A stretch of 64,000 nt of DNA, from contig NZ_JAHLPN010000012.1 of assembly GCF_018917935.1 (NCBI RefSeq), positions 35,083 to 99,082 on the forward strand, in the 5' to 3' direction. Numbering within the stretch: position 1 is the first letter of the stretch; every line of letters begins with the position of its first letter. Both the position numbers and the translations under genes were made by a program. Below are positions 26,514 to 35,559 of the stretch, one piece after another. The DNA is from Kineothrix sp. MSJ-39. Its GTDB lineage: Bacteria > Bacillota > Clostridia > Lachnospirales > Lachnospiraceae. The notes under the pieces were generated by a model that worked only from the letters and a program-made list of their open reading frames with translations, was not told the origin of the DNA and ran no database searches.

Positions 26514-28211
26514 ATGGGGTTATCAGGAAGAAGAAAGATAAGAATCGGTGATATTCTTATCAATGAAGGCATTATTTCACAGGAACAGCTCGATGAAGCG
26601 CTTGCCAAGCAGAGGGAGAATAAGAAACGACTTGGTGAAATCCTTGTAAATGATGGATATGTAACAGATGAGACAATGGCAAATGCCCTTTGCCATCAGC
26701 TCGGATATGAAAGAGCTGATCTGCAGAGCCGCATACCGGATGATTTGATCTCCATGTTTGATGTGGATATATTGAAGAAGTATTCAGCCATCCCTTACCG
26801 GTATGACGACCGCAATGTGAATGTGATCTGCATGGCAATGTCCGATCCGATGGATATGCTGGCGATCGATGACCTTTCGATGATCAGTAACCGTATGATC
26901 CAGCCGGCTGTTGCAACACCGCGAGAGATCATGCTGGCAATCGATAAGTATTATGGAAATGCCGAAGCAATCAAAGCGGCTAATGATTACGAGCAGGAAA
27001 GAGCCGATCTGTTCCAGGAAGATGAAATGGATCGAATGATCAATGAGGATGTCAATAATTCCCCGATCGTACAGCTCGTGAATAACATGCTGGAACAGGC
27101 AGTTCGTCAGAGAGCTTCCGATATCCATATCGAGGCACTGGAAAAGAAAGTTCGGATCCGTTATCGAATTGATGGCGCATTATTCGAACGTATTACATAT
27201 AATATAAAGCTGTTACCTGCAATCGTAGCCAGATTAAAGGTTATCGGCGGAATGGATATCTCCGAAAAGAGAAAACCGCAGGACGGCCGTATCACAACAT
27301 TTGTTGATAACAGAGAATATGATATCCGTGTATCTATCCTTCCGACGGTATACGGCGAAAAGACGGTTATGCGTATTACCAACAAAGGTAATCTGACGCG
27401 AGATATTTCAGAGCTTGGTTTCAGCGAAAGTGAGAGAAAGGTATTTACACATATCCTGAAGAACCCACATGGTATCATCCTTGTTACGGGACCTACAGGT
27501 AGTGGTAAATCAACAACGCTTTATACGGCATTGAGCGAATTAAATACAGAAGCAGTTAACATTATTACGGTCGAAGATCCTGTCGAGGCAAATGTGGCAG
27601 GTATCAATCAGGTACAGACAAATGTAAAAGCAGGACTTACCTTTGCAAGTGCGCTTCGTTCTATTCTGCGTCAGGATCCGGACATTATCATGATCGGAGA
27701 AATTCGAGACGGCGAGACAGCGAGCATTGCGGTGCAGGCGTCTATCACAGGTCACTTGGTTGTTAGTACACTGCATACGAACTCGGCGGCAAGTACGGTA
27801 TCACGTCTGGAAGATATGGGAATCGAATCTTATCTGATTGCCGATTCTGTTGTGGGTATCATTGCGCAGCGTCTGGTACGCCGCCTGTGCCCAAGGTGCA
27901 AACAAAAACGTCTTGCGAATGAAGATGAACTGGAAGTTCTTGGCATGGAAGGACAGGAAGTGGAAATCTACGAGCCGGTCGGCTGCCCGAATTGTGACAA
28001 CAGTGGGTATCGCGGACGAATCGGTGTATATGAGATTCTGGAAGTGAATAATGATGTAAAAAGATGCATCGCAAAAGGCGGTGACGCTGATGCGATCAAG
28101 GAAGTAGCTTTGAAAAACGGTATGAGCACGCTGCGTATGAGCGCAACAAGATATGTGCTGCAGGGCATTACATCAGTCAGTGAAATGATCAAAGTTTCCT
28201 TTGAAAGCTAG
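26514..28211 (+). CDS. pilB: Type IV pilus assembly ATPase
   Basis: PilB powers pilus extension. The 565-residue protein has an N-terminal MshEN-like domain (IGDILINEGIISQEQLDEAL, about residues 8-27), then the linker and the secretion ATPase core with Walker A GPTGSGKSTTLY near residue 327, Walker B IIMIGEIRD and GHLVVSTLHTN. A zinc-binding tetracysteine is formed by LCPRCKQK and GCPNCDNSG. Its MshEN domain may bind c-di-GMP by analogy with other family members; this is not shown here. It is the first gene of the pilus operon. Confidence 0.96.
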   Translation: MGLSGRRKIRIGDILINEGIISQEQLDEALAKQRENKKRLGEILVNDGYVTDETMANALCHQLGYERADLQSRIPDDLISMFDVDILKKYSAIPYRYDDRNVNVICMAMSDPMDMLAIDDLSMISNRMIQPAVATPREIMLAIDKYYGNAEAIKAANDYEQERADLFQEDEMDRMINEDVNNSPIVQLVNNMLEQAVRQRASDIHIEALEKKVRIRYRIDGALFERITYNIKLLPAIVARLKVIGGMDISEKRKPQDGRITTFVDNREYDIRVSILPTVYGEKTVMRITNKGNLTRDISELGFSESERKVFTHILKNPHGIILVTGPTGSGKSTTLYTALSELNTEAVNIITVEDPVEANVAGINQVQTNVKAGLTFASALRSILRQDPDIIMIGEIRDGETASIAVQASITGHLVVSTLHTNSAASTVSRLEDMGIESYLIADSVVGIIAQRLVRRLCPRCKQKRLANEDELEVLGMEGQEVEIYEPVGCPNCDNSGYRGRIGVYEILEVNNDVKRCIAKGGDADAIKEVALKNGMSTLRMSATRYVLQGITSVSEMIKVSFES

Positions 28212-28259
28212 AAGGATACAGAAAAGATAGAAGAGAAAGAAACCTAGGAGGGTGTGCAG

Positions 28260-29480
28260 GTGACAACTTATAAATATTCTGCAGTTGATAAAAACGGTAA
28301 AGCAGTCAGCGGTTCCATTGAGGCGGAAAATGAACAGAAAGCTGCGGAACAGCTGAAAAAAGAAGGAAAGATACCTACTGAGATCAAGGAGCAGTCGTTC
28401 CTTGACAAAGATCTGAATATGGGATCTTTGTTTAAGAAAAAAGTAAAGACGAGAGATATGAGTATCTTTTGTCGCCAGTTCGTGAGTATGCACAGAGCCG
28501 GTGTTACAATTCTGGAATCTATGCGAATGCTGACAGAACAGACAGAAAATGCGACCTTGAAAGATGGTCTGCAGGAAGTATACCTTGGTGTACAGAAAGG
28601 TGAATCGCTTGCAAACTCCATGGCGAAGAGACCTGACGTGTTCCCAAAACTGTTGATCCACATGGTAAGCGCCGGTGAAGCTTCCGGTAGTTTAGATATC
28701 GCATTTGAACGTATGGCAACACAGTTTGAAAAATCTGCCAAAATCCAGGGGCTGATCAAGAAAACAATGATCTACCCAATTATGGTATTGGTTGTAGCTG
28801 TAGCAGTTGTTATTGTCATGCTGACATTCGTTGTGCCGACTTTCATGGGTATGTTTGCCGATATGGAAATTGATATGCCGAAGATCACACTGGCGGTTGT
28901 GGCGGCTTCGGAGTTTATGCAGGCAAGATGGTATATTGTGGTAGCGGTAATAATTGCACTGGTATTTTTCTTCCGTTGGTTCAAACGGACGGAAACGGGT
29001 GAAACATTAATCGCCAAAGCTGCTATCAAAGCACCGATGATCGCGGATCTGACTGTGAAGCAGAACGCGGCAAAATTCGCAAGAAACTTATCGACCATGC
29101 TGGCAGCAGGTATTTCCATGCCGGATGCAGTGGAAATTGTTGCAGAAACAATGAGCAATAAATTTTATATGTCGGCTATGCGGGATGCAAAGACCGATGT
29201 TATGCAGGGTGTACCGCTTTCACAGCCGATTGAAAAATCAGGACTGTTTCCGCCGATGGTATATCATATGGTAAGAATCGGTGAGGAAACCGGTAATATT
29301 GAAAACATGCTGGATACATTAGCTGATTATTATGAAGAAGAAGTAGAAGTGGCAACACAGTCATTGATGGCGGCTTTGGAACCGCTGATGATCATTATGC
29401 TTGCCGGTGTCTGCGGTGTAATCATTGGCGCGGTTATGGCTCCTATGGCAGCTATGTATGAAGGACTTGATAATCTGTAA
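28260..29480 (+). CDS. pilC: Type IV pilus inner-membrane platform protein
   Basis: PilC is the membrane platform that couples the ATPases to the pilus. The 406-residue protein has two GspF-type halves, with FCRQFVSMHRAGVTILESM and KFARNLSTMLAAGISMPDAV, and three to four membrane segments. The start is GTG at 28260, eight bases after AGGAGG; an in-frame GTG at 28254 is too close to the ribosome site. Confidence 0.95.
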   Translation: MTTYKYSAVDKNGKAVSGSIEAENEQKAAEQLKKEGKIPTEIKEQSFLDKDLNMGSLFKKKVKTRDMSIFCRQFVSMHRAGVTILESMRMLTEQTENATLKDGLQEVYLGVQKGESLANSMAKRPDVFPKLLIHMVSAGEASGSLDIAFERMATQFEKSAKIQGLIKKTMIYPIMVLVVAVAVVIVMLTFVVPTFMGMFADMEIDMPKITLAVVAASEFMQARWYIVVAVIIALVFFFRWFKRTETGETLIAKAAIKAPMIADLTVKQNAAKFARNLSTMLAAGISMPDAVEIVAETMSNKFYMSAMRDAKTDVMQGVPLSQPIEKSGLFPPMVYHMVRIGEETGNIENMLDTLADYYEEEVEVATQSLMAALEPLMIIMLAGVCGVIIGAVMAPMAAMYEGLDNL

Positions 29481-29495
29481 TAAAAAGGAAGGATT

Positions 29496-29963
29496 ATGAG
29501 GGTGAATAAGAAGGAAAAAGGGTTTTCCTTGGTGGAATTGATCATCGTGATTGCAATTATGGCAATCCTGATCGGTGTGCTTGCTCCGCAATATATCAAA
29601 TATGTGGAGAAGTCGAGAGTGACTGCGGACAGAGATATTTTAGAAACAGTATACAGAGCCTGTTCTACAGCATCGGTAGAAGATGATATTACGGATCTGC
29701 CGAGAGCGGGAGATACTAATATCGCTGTAAATCCGGCAGGAGGAAATCATCCGAACTGGAGCAGGCGTGTGCTGGAACTTGTTGGCGTGTCGGATTTTTC
29801 GACAGGTGTGGAGAGCAGACTTCGCTCCAAGGTGGCAAGAGGACAGCACATCAAGATTGAAGTAAATGATGCAAATCAGTTTACTGTTTATGTGGGCGCA
29901 AAGACCAACGCAAACCAGAACAAAAATGGGATTGTGGTTGGCTTTGAGGCAGATAGTGAATGA
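29496..29963 (+). CDS. Type IV prepilin, pilin 1
   Basis: The 155-residue prepilin has a 9-residue leader ending in Gly, then FSLVELIIVIAIMAILIGVL with Glu at +5, the class III-like N-terminal helix. The conserved N-terminal core is almost identical to pilin 2 downstream. Its C-terminal part differs, ending with QFTVYVGAKTNANQNKNGIV. The ATG at 29496 and the GTG at 29502 are both possible. Codon use is less biased than in pilin 2, so it is probably not the main pilin. Confidence 0.93.
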   Translation: MRVNKKEKGFSLVELIIVIAIMAILIGVLAPQYIKYVEKSRVTADRDILETVYRACSTASVEDDITDLPRAGDTNIAVNPAGGNHPNWSRRVLELVGVSDFSTGVESRLRSKVARGQHIKIEVNDANQFTVYVGAKTNANQNKNGIVVGFEADSE

Positions 29964-30037
29964 TTTTAAAAGCTTTATATATAGGGGATAGAGCTTTTGA
30001 AATAAATATTTTAACAAGTTTAAAGGAGAGGTTAAAA

Positions 30038-30487
30038 ATGAAAAAGACAAATAACAAAGGTTTCTCACTCGTTGAGTTAATTATCGTTATTGCTATCATG
30101 GCAATCTTAATCGGTGTATTAGCACCTCAGTACATTAAGTACGTTGAAAAATCAAGAGTATCAGCAGATAAAGATCTTCTTGACAGTGTTTATCAGGCAT
30201 GCACAATTGCAGCATCAGATCCTGATGTAACAACAAATGTGCCTGCAGCAAACTCAACAGTTACTAAAGGAAATATTGCAACGGGAACAAACACAGCTGA
30301 CTGGTATAATGTTGTAGGTAATACACTTGGAACAAATATTGCAGGTGTGGAAGCTAAATTAAAATCCAAAGCTTCAAAAGGCAATGGCACATCAGCAAGT
30401 ATTACAATTACTTGTGGCGCTAATGGTGATTTTACAGTAACAGCCGGTACAATCACAGTTCCTGAAGTATCAGGATCATCAAACTAA
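30038..30487 (+). CDS. pilA: Type IV prepilin, pilin 2 (probable major pilin)
   Basis: The 149-residue prepilin has an 8-residue leader MKKTNNKG before FSLVELIIVIAIMAILIGVL. Its C-terminal domain is rich in Thr, Ser and Asn and has Cys in YQACTIA and ITCGANG that could form a disulfide. Codon use is narrow (TTA, GCA, ATT), as in highly expressed genes, and AAGGAGAGG precedes the ATG. A longer frame from 29960 overlaps pilin 1 and has no site. The Thr/Ser-rich surface would suit O-glycosylation, which is inference. Confidence 0.93.
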   Translation: MKKTNNKGFSLVELIIVIAIMAILIGVLAPQYIKYVEKSRVSADKDLLDSVYQACTIAASDPDVTTNVPAANSTVTKGNIATGTNTADWYNVVGNTLGTNIAGVEAKLKSKASKGNGTSASITITCGANGDFTVTAGTITVPEVSGSSN

Positions 30488-30543
30488 TCATTAGTTAGAA
30501 TGATTTGAACAAAATGCAATATGCATGAAGGAGACATTCCCCT

Positions 30544-31320
30544 ATGACCACATTTTTTATAGCAGATAAAATAATACCGGGAATCATTATATTCCTTTAC
30601 GGGATTGTGATAGGCAGCTTTTTAAACGTCTGTATCTATCGCATTCCCGCAGGGGAAAGCCTTTCGAAGAAGAGAAGCCACTGCATGAGTTGTGGGTATC
30701 AGCTTCGTTGGTTTGATCTGATTCCGCTTTTCAGTTATCTGTTTCTCGGTGGTAAATGTCGAAAATGCAAGGCACATATTTCGGTACAGTATCCGATTAT
30801 CGAATCGCTGAATGGTGTGCTGTATGTGCTGATTTTTATCATTAACGGGTGGAGTATAGATTCAGTTATATACTGTTTATTGACTTCAGCGCTCATTGTA
30901 TTGAGCGTGATAGACTTTAGAACTTATGAGATTCCGTTTGGAATCAATCTGTTTATACTGGCACTGGGGCTGATTCACTTGGGATTTCACTTAGGGGATT
31001 GGGTGACCTATGTGATTGGCCTCTTTGCTGTCAGTACTTTTCTTGAAATTATTTTCAGAGTTTCGGGTGGCAGAGCAATCGGTTATGGCGACGTCAGACT
31101 GATGCGGGCTGCAGGTTTGTTGATTGGCTGGAAGTTATCGATTCTGGCTTTGATCCTTGGATGTATCCTGGGATCTGTCATACATATTATTCGTATGAAG
31201 GTGTCCGGCGAGGGACACGTACTGGCAATGGGGCCTTATCTGGCAATGGGTATCTTTATATCCGTGCTGTGGGGCGAACCGTTTATCAATTGGTATTTTA
31301 GTTTGCTTGTGACACATTAG
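30544..31320 (+). CDS. pilD: Prepilin peptidase
   Basis: PilD cleaves and methylates prepilins in the membrane. The 258-residue protein has GIVIGSFLNVCIYRIPAGES, then the zinc tetracysteine CMSC...CRKC, the first catalytic Asp in VIDFRTYEIP and the second in GYGDVRLM, with about seven hydrophobic segments. All active-site features are present. The AAGGAGA site is good. Confidence 0.96.
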   Translation: MTTFFIADKIIPGIIIFLYGIVIGSFLNVCIYRIPAGESLSKKRSHCMSCGYQLRWFDLIPLFSYLFLGGKCRKCKAHISVQYPIIESLNGVLYVLIFIINGWSIDSVIYCLLTSALIVLSVIDFRTYEIPFGINLFILALGLIHLGFHLGDWVTYVIGLFAVSTFLEIIFRVSGGRAIGYGDVRLMRAAGLLIGWKLSILALILGCILGSVIHIIRMKVSGEGHVLAMGPYLAMGIFISVLWGEPFINWYFSLLVTH

Positions 31321-31389
31321 TCGGCGCAGCGGACTTTATATAAAAAAGAAAAAAGAGGGTAAAACCTATCGCTTTTAGGGAGGTAAATC

Positions 31390-33222
31390 ATGGCAAAAGC
31401 ACAAAGAGTACTTAGTATCGAAATCGGATATTCCCTGACACAGGTCTGTGAAATGGATTTCCGGTCAAAACATCCACAGGTATATGGTGTTTTCAGTATG
31501 AAGACTCCGGATGGCATTCTGAATGATGGCGCGATCAGCCCGACAGAATCTTATATCCAGGAACTGAAATCCTATATCGCAGCAAACGGAATGAACGCAA
31601 AGAAAGTTATCTTCGCAGTTTCTTCCACAAAGATCGCGAGTAGAGAGGCAACCATTCCTATGGTAAAAGAGAATAAGGTTGCAGAAATGCTCATGAGTAA
31701 CATCACAGATTACTTCCCGGTAGATCCGAGCAGTTATCAGTTTGCTCACAATATTATGGATACGATTACTGACGAAGCAGGCACAAAGCAGTACAGAGTC
31801 ATGATCATGGCCTGCCCGTCCGAAATTCTGGAAGGTTACAGCTATCTGGCCCAGCAGCTTGGCTTGGAGCTTTCTTCTATTGACTATAGTGGTAACAGTA
31901 TTTTCCAGGCACTGCGCCACAGATTCGCAACAGGCGTTAACTTAACAGTTAAGATCGATGAAAGAAGTTCCCTCTTAACCGTGACAAATAACGGTGTCAT
32001 TACCATGCAGCGTTCCGGTATCTATGGTGCGGATCAGGTTGTAGACATTATGATGGATACAGATGTATACGGAGAGCCGCTTTCTTACGAAGCAGCAGTT
32101 AAGACACTTCGTAGAAACAATCTGGTTATGAAAGCAGAGGAAGAAGCAACACTGGCAGATAAAGAGGCAGAGGTTGCTGAACTTGAAAGACAGAACGAAG
32201 CAGCAATCGCAGCAGCTGCTGCAACAGGTGACAGTTCACAGGTTGCCAGTACAACAGTAGCTGCAAAGCAGGCAGGTGCTAATCTGAAAATGCTGCGTCT
32301 GCGCAGAGATGTCACTTATGCATATGAACAGCTGATTAGTTCGATCGTCCGCGTAATCGATTACTATAACAGTAAAAACAGAGATGCGGCAATCGACAAT
32401 ATCATTATCACAGGTATTGCAGCCGACTTCTGGGGCTTCGCAGGACTCCTTTCCGACGAATTGGGAAGAGAAGTTGAAGTACTGAAGGATCTGGCGGGCA
32501 CAAACATCAATCAGGGCTTACATCTGCAGGATGTATCTCTTGGTGATTACATTTCCGTTATCGGTGCAGGTCTTGGATCAGTCGGATTTATGCCTGCTTC
32601 CATGGCTTCCGAAAAAGGCGGTAAGGGAAAGGGTGCAAAGAAGAGCTCTGCATCTAACGAAAAACTGCCGGTGATCGTATTCGTGGCAGGACTTGCAGTT
32701 GCAGTTGTGCTGATTGCATTATCTGTTCCGAAATACTTTACAACAAAGATCGAGGGCGAAAACCTGACAGAAAAGAAAACACAGCTGGAGCCGGTACAGG
32801 GTATTTATGATACTTATGTGCAGACGAAGGCGGATTGTGATTATCTGAATGAAGTTTATGCCCAGACAGATAATTACAACAGAGATTTATATGAACTGAT
32901 CGGACAGCTGGAGCAAAAGCTTCCTAAGGATGTAGAAGTTACAACAATGAATGTAACAACAACAGGCGTCAGCCTTGCGTTCTCTGTCGGAACAAAGGAA
33001 GAAGCTGCAGCAGCTATTATTAATCTCCGTTCTTTTGAGAACTTCTCAGATGTTTTAGTAACAGCAGTAACAGAAGTAACAAATGATGAGACCGGTACAA
33101 GCCGGGTACAGCTTACAGCAGATTGTACATATGGAACAAATCCGGCATTACTTGTTGACGAGTCAACAGAGTCTACAGAAGAAAACGCAGAAACTGCTGA
33201 AGCAGAAACTGTTGCTGAATAG
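31390..33222 (+). CDS. PilM-PilN fusion protein
   Basis: Residues 1-410 match PilM, an actin-like ATPase on the cytosolic side (VLSIEIGYSLTQVCEM, PIDYSGNSIFQALRH region, GIYGADQVVDIMMD, IITGIAADFWG). An Ala/Glu-rich helical insertion of about 55 residues lies near 245-300, inside the actin fold. Residues about 423-446 form a membrane segment (PVIVFVAGLAVAVVLIALSV), followed by a PilN-like extracellular domain with EQKLPKDVEVTTMNVTTTG. In most systems PilM and PilN are separate proteins that bind one another, so the fusion fits. A Glu/Thr tail ends it. GGGAGG precedes the start. Confidence 0.85.
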   Translation: MAKAQRVLSIEIGYSLTQVCEMDFRSKHPQVYGVFSMKTPDGILNDGAISPTESYIQELKSYIAANGMNAKKVIFAVSSTKIASREATIPMVKENKVAEMLMSNITDYFPVDPSSYQFAHNIMDTITDEAGTKQYRVMIMACPSEILEGYSYLAQQLGLELSSIDYSGNSIFQALRHRFATGVNLTVKIDERSSLLTVTNNGVITMQRSGIYGADQVVDIMMDTDVYGEPLSYEAAVKTLRRNNLVMKAEEEATLADKEAEVAELERQNEAAIAAAAATGDSSQVASTTVAAKQAGANLKMLRLRRDVTYAYEQLISSIVRVIDYYNSKNRDAAIDNIIITGIAADFWGFAGLLSDELGREVEVLKDLAGTNINQGLHLQDVSLGDYISVIGAGLGSVGFMPASMASEKGGKGKGAKKSSASNEKLPVIVFVAGLAVAVVLIALSVPKYFTTKIEGENLTEKKTQLEPVQGIYDTYVQTKADCDYLNEVYAQTDNYNRDLYELIGQLEQKLPKDVEVTTMNVTTTGVSLAFSVGTKEEAAAAIINLRSFENFSDVLVTAVTEVTNDETGTSRVQLTADCTYGTNPALLVDESTESTEENAETAEAETVAE

Positions 33223-33233
33223 GAGGAACCGAG

Positions 33234-34034
33234 ATGAAATTAAAAAAATCAGATATTAATATTTTATTGATTGCACTTGGCATTGCAATCGCAGCAATTT
33301 CTTATTTCTTTGTGTTCACAAAATTAAATGAGAAGACAGATGCAATGAAGGCAAATAATGCATCATTGCAGCAGGAAGTAGACAGATTACAGGAACTTGC
33401 AAATAATAAGCAGCAGTATTTAGATGATACTGCAACCATGCAGGAAGAAATTGAAAATATCAAGGCACAGTTTGCGGCAGCATACAAGCCGGAAGATGAA
33501 GTGCTGTATGTAAGAGATCTGGAAAAGAATTTTGATGCCAGCGCAAAAACGATTAATATGCCCGGAACTACACCAATGGAAGTAGCACAGGCAACAGTAG
33601 AAGAACAGCCGGCAACAGATGAAAACGGTGAACCTATAGAGGCTGCAACAGCTACTGCAGATACAACAGGTGCAGCACCTGAAATTTTATTGTATCAGAC
33701 ACCGGTTACGGTTAACTTCGTGGCATCTTATAATTCCATAAAGGAAATTGTAAAGCGGTTAAATGAAGATGAAATGAGAAAATCTGTACAGTCTGTTTCA
33801 TTGGCATTTGATTCTGAAACAGGTGATCTGACAGGTACATTAATCTTCAACATGTATTCATTAACAGGTACGGATGCAGTATATACTACACCTGAAATTC
33901 CTGGTGTTGTATTGGGTAGTGGAAATATCTTTAACAGTGCTGATAAGAAAGTGGCAATTGAAGCAGAAAAAGCAGCACAGGCTAAGGCAGCAGAAGATGC
34001 TGCGGCTGAATCGGCTGAAGATAAGAGAAACTAA
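33234..34034 (+). CDS. pilO: PilO-like alignment protein
   Basis: The 266-residue protein has a short cytosolic N-terminus, one membrane segment (about 9-27), a coiled coil with QQEVDRLQELANNKQQYL and a compact domain with FVASYNSIKEIVKRLNED, the PilO pattern. It starts 12 bp after the PilM-PilN gene, as pilO does after pilN elsewhere. The C-terminus is an Ala/Glu/Lys tail of about 30 residues. Sequence identity of this family is always low, so the call leans on order and topology. Confidence 0.78.
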   Translation: MKLKKSDINILLIALGIAIAAISYFFVFTKLNEKTDAMKANNASLQQEVDRLQELANNKQQYLDDTATMQEEIENIKAQFAAAYKPEDEVLYVRDLEKNFDASAKTINMPGTTPMEVAQATVEEQPATDENGEPIEAATATADTTGAAPEILLYQTPVTVNFVASYNSIKEIVKRLNEDEMRKSVQSVSLAFDSETGDLTGTLIFNMYSLTGTDAVYTTPEIPGVVLGSGNIFNSADKKVAIEAEKAAQAKAAEDAAAESAEDKRN

Positions 34035-34070
34035 TAATTAAGACGAAAAGCCAGTAAAAGAGGTTCTTTC

Positions 34071-35522
34071 ATGAAGAAAACGAGAAAAACCGAAGGTTTT
34101 ACACTGGTGGAGCTGATCATAGCAGTTGCAATACTGGGTATTGTGATCTCTCCACTGGTTGCGAACTTTATACAGTCTGCAAAAATTAATAAGAAAGCTA
34201 AAATAAGCTTGAACGCAACAAACATGGCGCAGGATATTCTGGAAGGCGCAAGCTCTTATTCCGCGGATGAGTTCATTAAGATGTTTGAAAGTGAAGCAAC
34301 GCTTGTAAATAAGATCATCCCGTCAGGTCTGACCTATGAGTTCCATGGCGATATGGATGCTGCGGGAAGTGAAGTATATAAGGCAGATGTATCCAGCTTT
34401 AATGTATCAGACGGAGCAGTAGGAAGCAGATTATATACAACGAGTGTGAAGGGCGGAATCGCACAGGATGTAAAGCGGGTAGATGGTTCCGGTAACCGGA
34501 TTACAGATTATTATTTCTTTGCGGACGGTGTAAAACAGGGCAATAATAATTATAATTTGAAATTTCATTTATCTACGGCAAATTCACAGAATAATAAGAC
34601 TGTTGCCAATATTGCAACGATTAATAATACATATGATGTGACAAGAAATGTTTCAAGTGATGAAGCAACAGTAAAAGCAAATGAATTTGTGAATAGAGCC
34701 AGTGGCACCAAGACGGCGGATGATTATCTGCAGATTATGTCACGTACGATTACGATCAGTATATATGATAAGAGTAATGATCTTCCGAAAAGTACGGCGA
34801 CAACGAAAGCTGAAGGGAATAAATATGTGATAGATCTCACGAAAGAATATTCAGTACCGGAAGGAAATGGAGTGCCTGCCGGCATGACAGCGATTAGCGA
34901 AACGGAAAAAGGAATTTCCACTTTGGATGAGTCTCTGTTACCGAGAAGCATTTATTTGTACTTTTGTGGTATGCCTTATACCACAAAAGATGATATCAAA
35001 GATAACATTGTAATTGATAACAGAACGGGGAAGGAAATTACAATTTATCTGATCCGGACACTGGATAAAGAAAAAGAAAAGCAAGATCCTAGTCAGGAAG
35101 AAACATATAATGATGAGTACGGAGCTTCTGTGAGCGTAGTGTCAAAGATACCGGATGCATCATTGCCGAGGGTTTATACAGATGATACAGTGTCTCCGAA
35201 TAAACCGGTTACGCATATTGTATCGAATCTGAGATATGATCTGAGTTCTGATGCAAGTAAAAATATCAGGATTTTAAAAGAAGGCAGTAATAGTGAGGTT
35301 GTAGACAGCAAGTATCAACCGACGGATCCGACTGAATATAAACAGGACAGATGTAAGTATACATATAATGGAACCGCAATTACGGAAGCATTATATGAAT
35401 CGAATTTTAGCCCTGCATATCAGCAGGAAAAGAAAAGCTTTATTTATGATGTAACGCTGGATGTTATGGACGTCGCAACAGGCAATAAGGTGGCTACGTT
35501 TACGAGTAGTTTATCTGACTAA
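34071..35522 (+). CDS. Large minor pilin, PilV-like
   Basis: The 483-residue protein has a 9-residue prepilin leader ending Gly, then FTLVELIIAVAILGIVISPL, with Glu at +5. The rest is a long extracellular domain with no further membrane segment. Usual minor pilins have 150-250 residues, so it is two to three times longer. By order it corresponds to PilV. No specific domain is recognised. Confidence 0.82.
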   Translation: MKKTRKTEGFTLVELIIAVAILGIVISPLVANFIQSAKINKKAKISLNATNMAQDILEGASSYSADEFIKMFESEATLVNKIIPSGLTYEFHGDMDAAGSEVYKADVSSFNVSDGAVGSRLYTTSVKGGIAQDVKRVDGSGNRITDYYFFADGVKQGNNNYNLKFHLSTANSQNNKTVANIATINNTYDVTRNVSSDEATVKANEFVNRASGTKTADDYLQIMSRTITISIYDKSNDLPKSTATTKAEGNKYVIDLTKEYSVPEGNGVPAGMTAISETEKGISTLDESLLPRSIYLYFCGMPYTTKDDIKDNIVIDNRTGKEITIYLIRTLDKEKEKQDPSQEETYNDEYGASVSVVSKIPDASLPRVYTDDTVSPNKPVTHIVSNLRYDLSSDASKNIRILKEGSNSEVVDSKYQPTDPTEYKQDRCKYTYNGTAITEALYESNFSPAYQQEKKSFIYDVTLDVMDVATGNKVATFTSSLSD

Positions 35523-35559
35523 GGCTGGTGTTCATACAGGTGGAAAGGATGTACATAAA

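Noticed and set aside
29960..30037. Extended N-terminus of pilin 2
   Set aside because: It overlaps pilin 1, has no ribosome site, and the normal prepilin leader starts at 30038.
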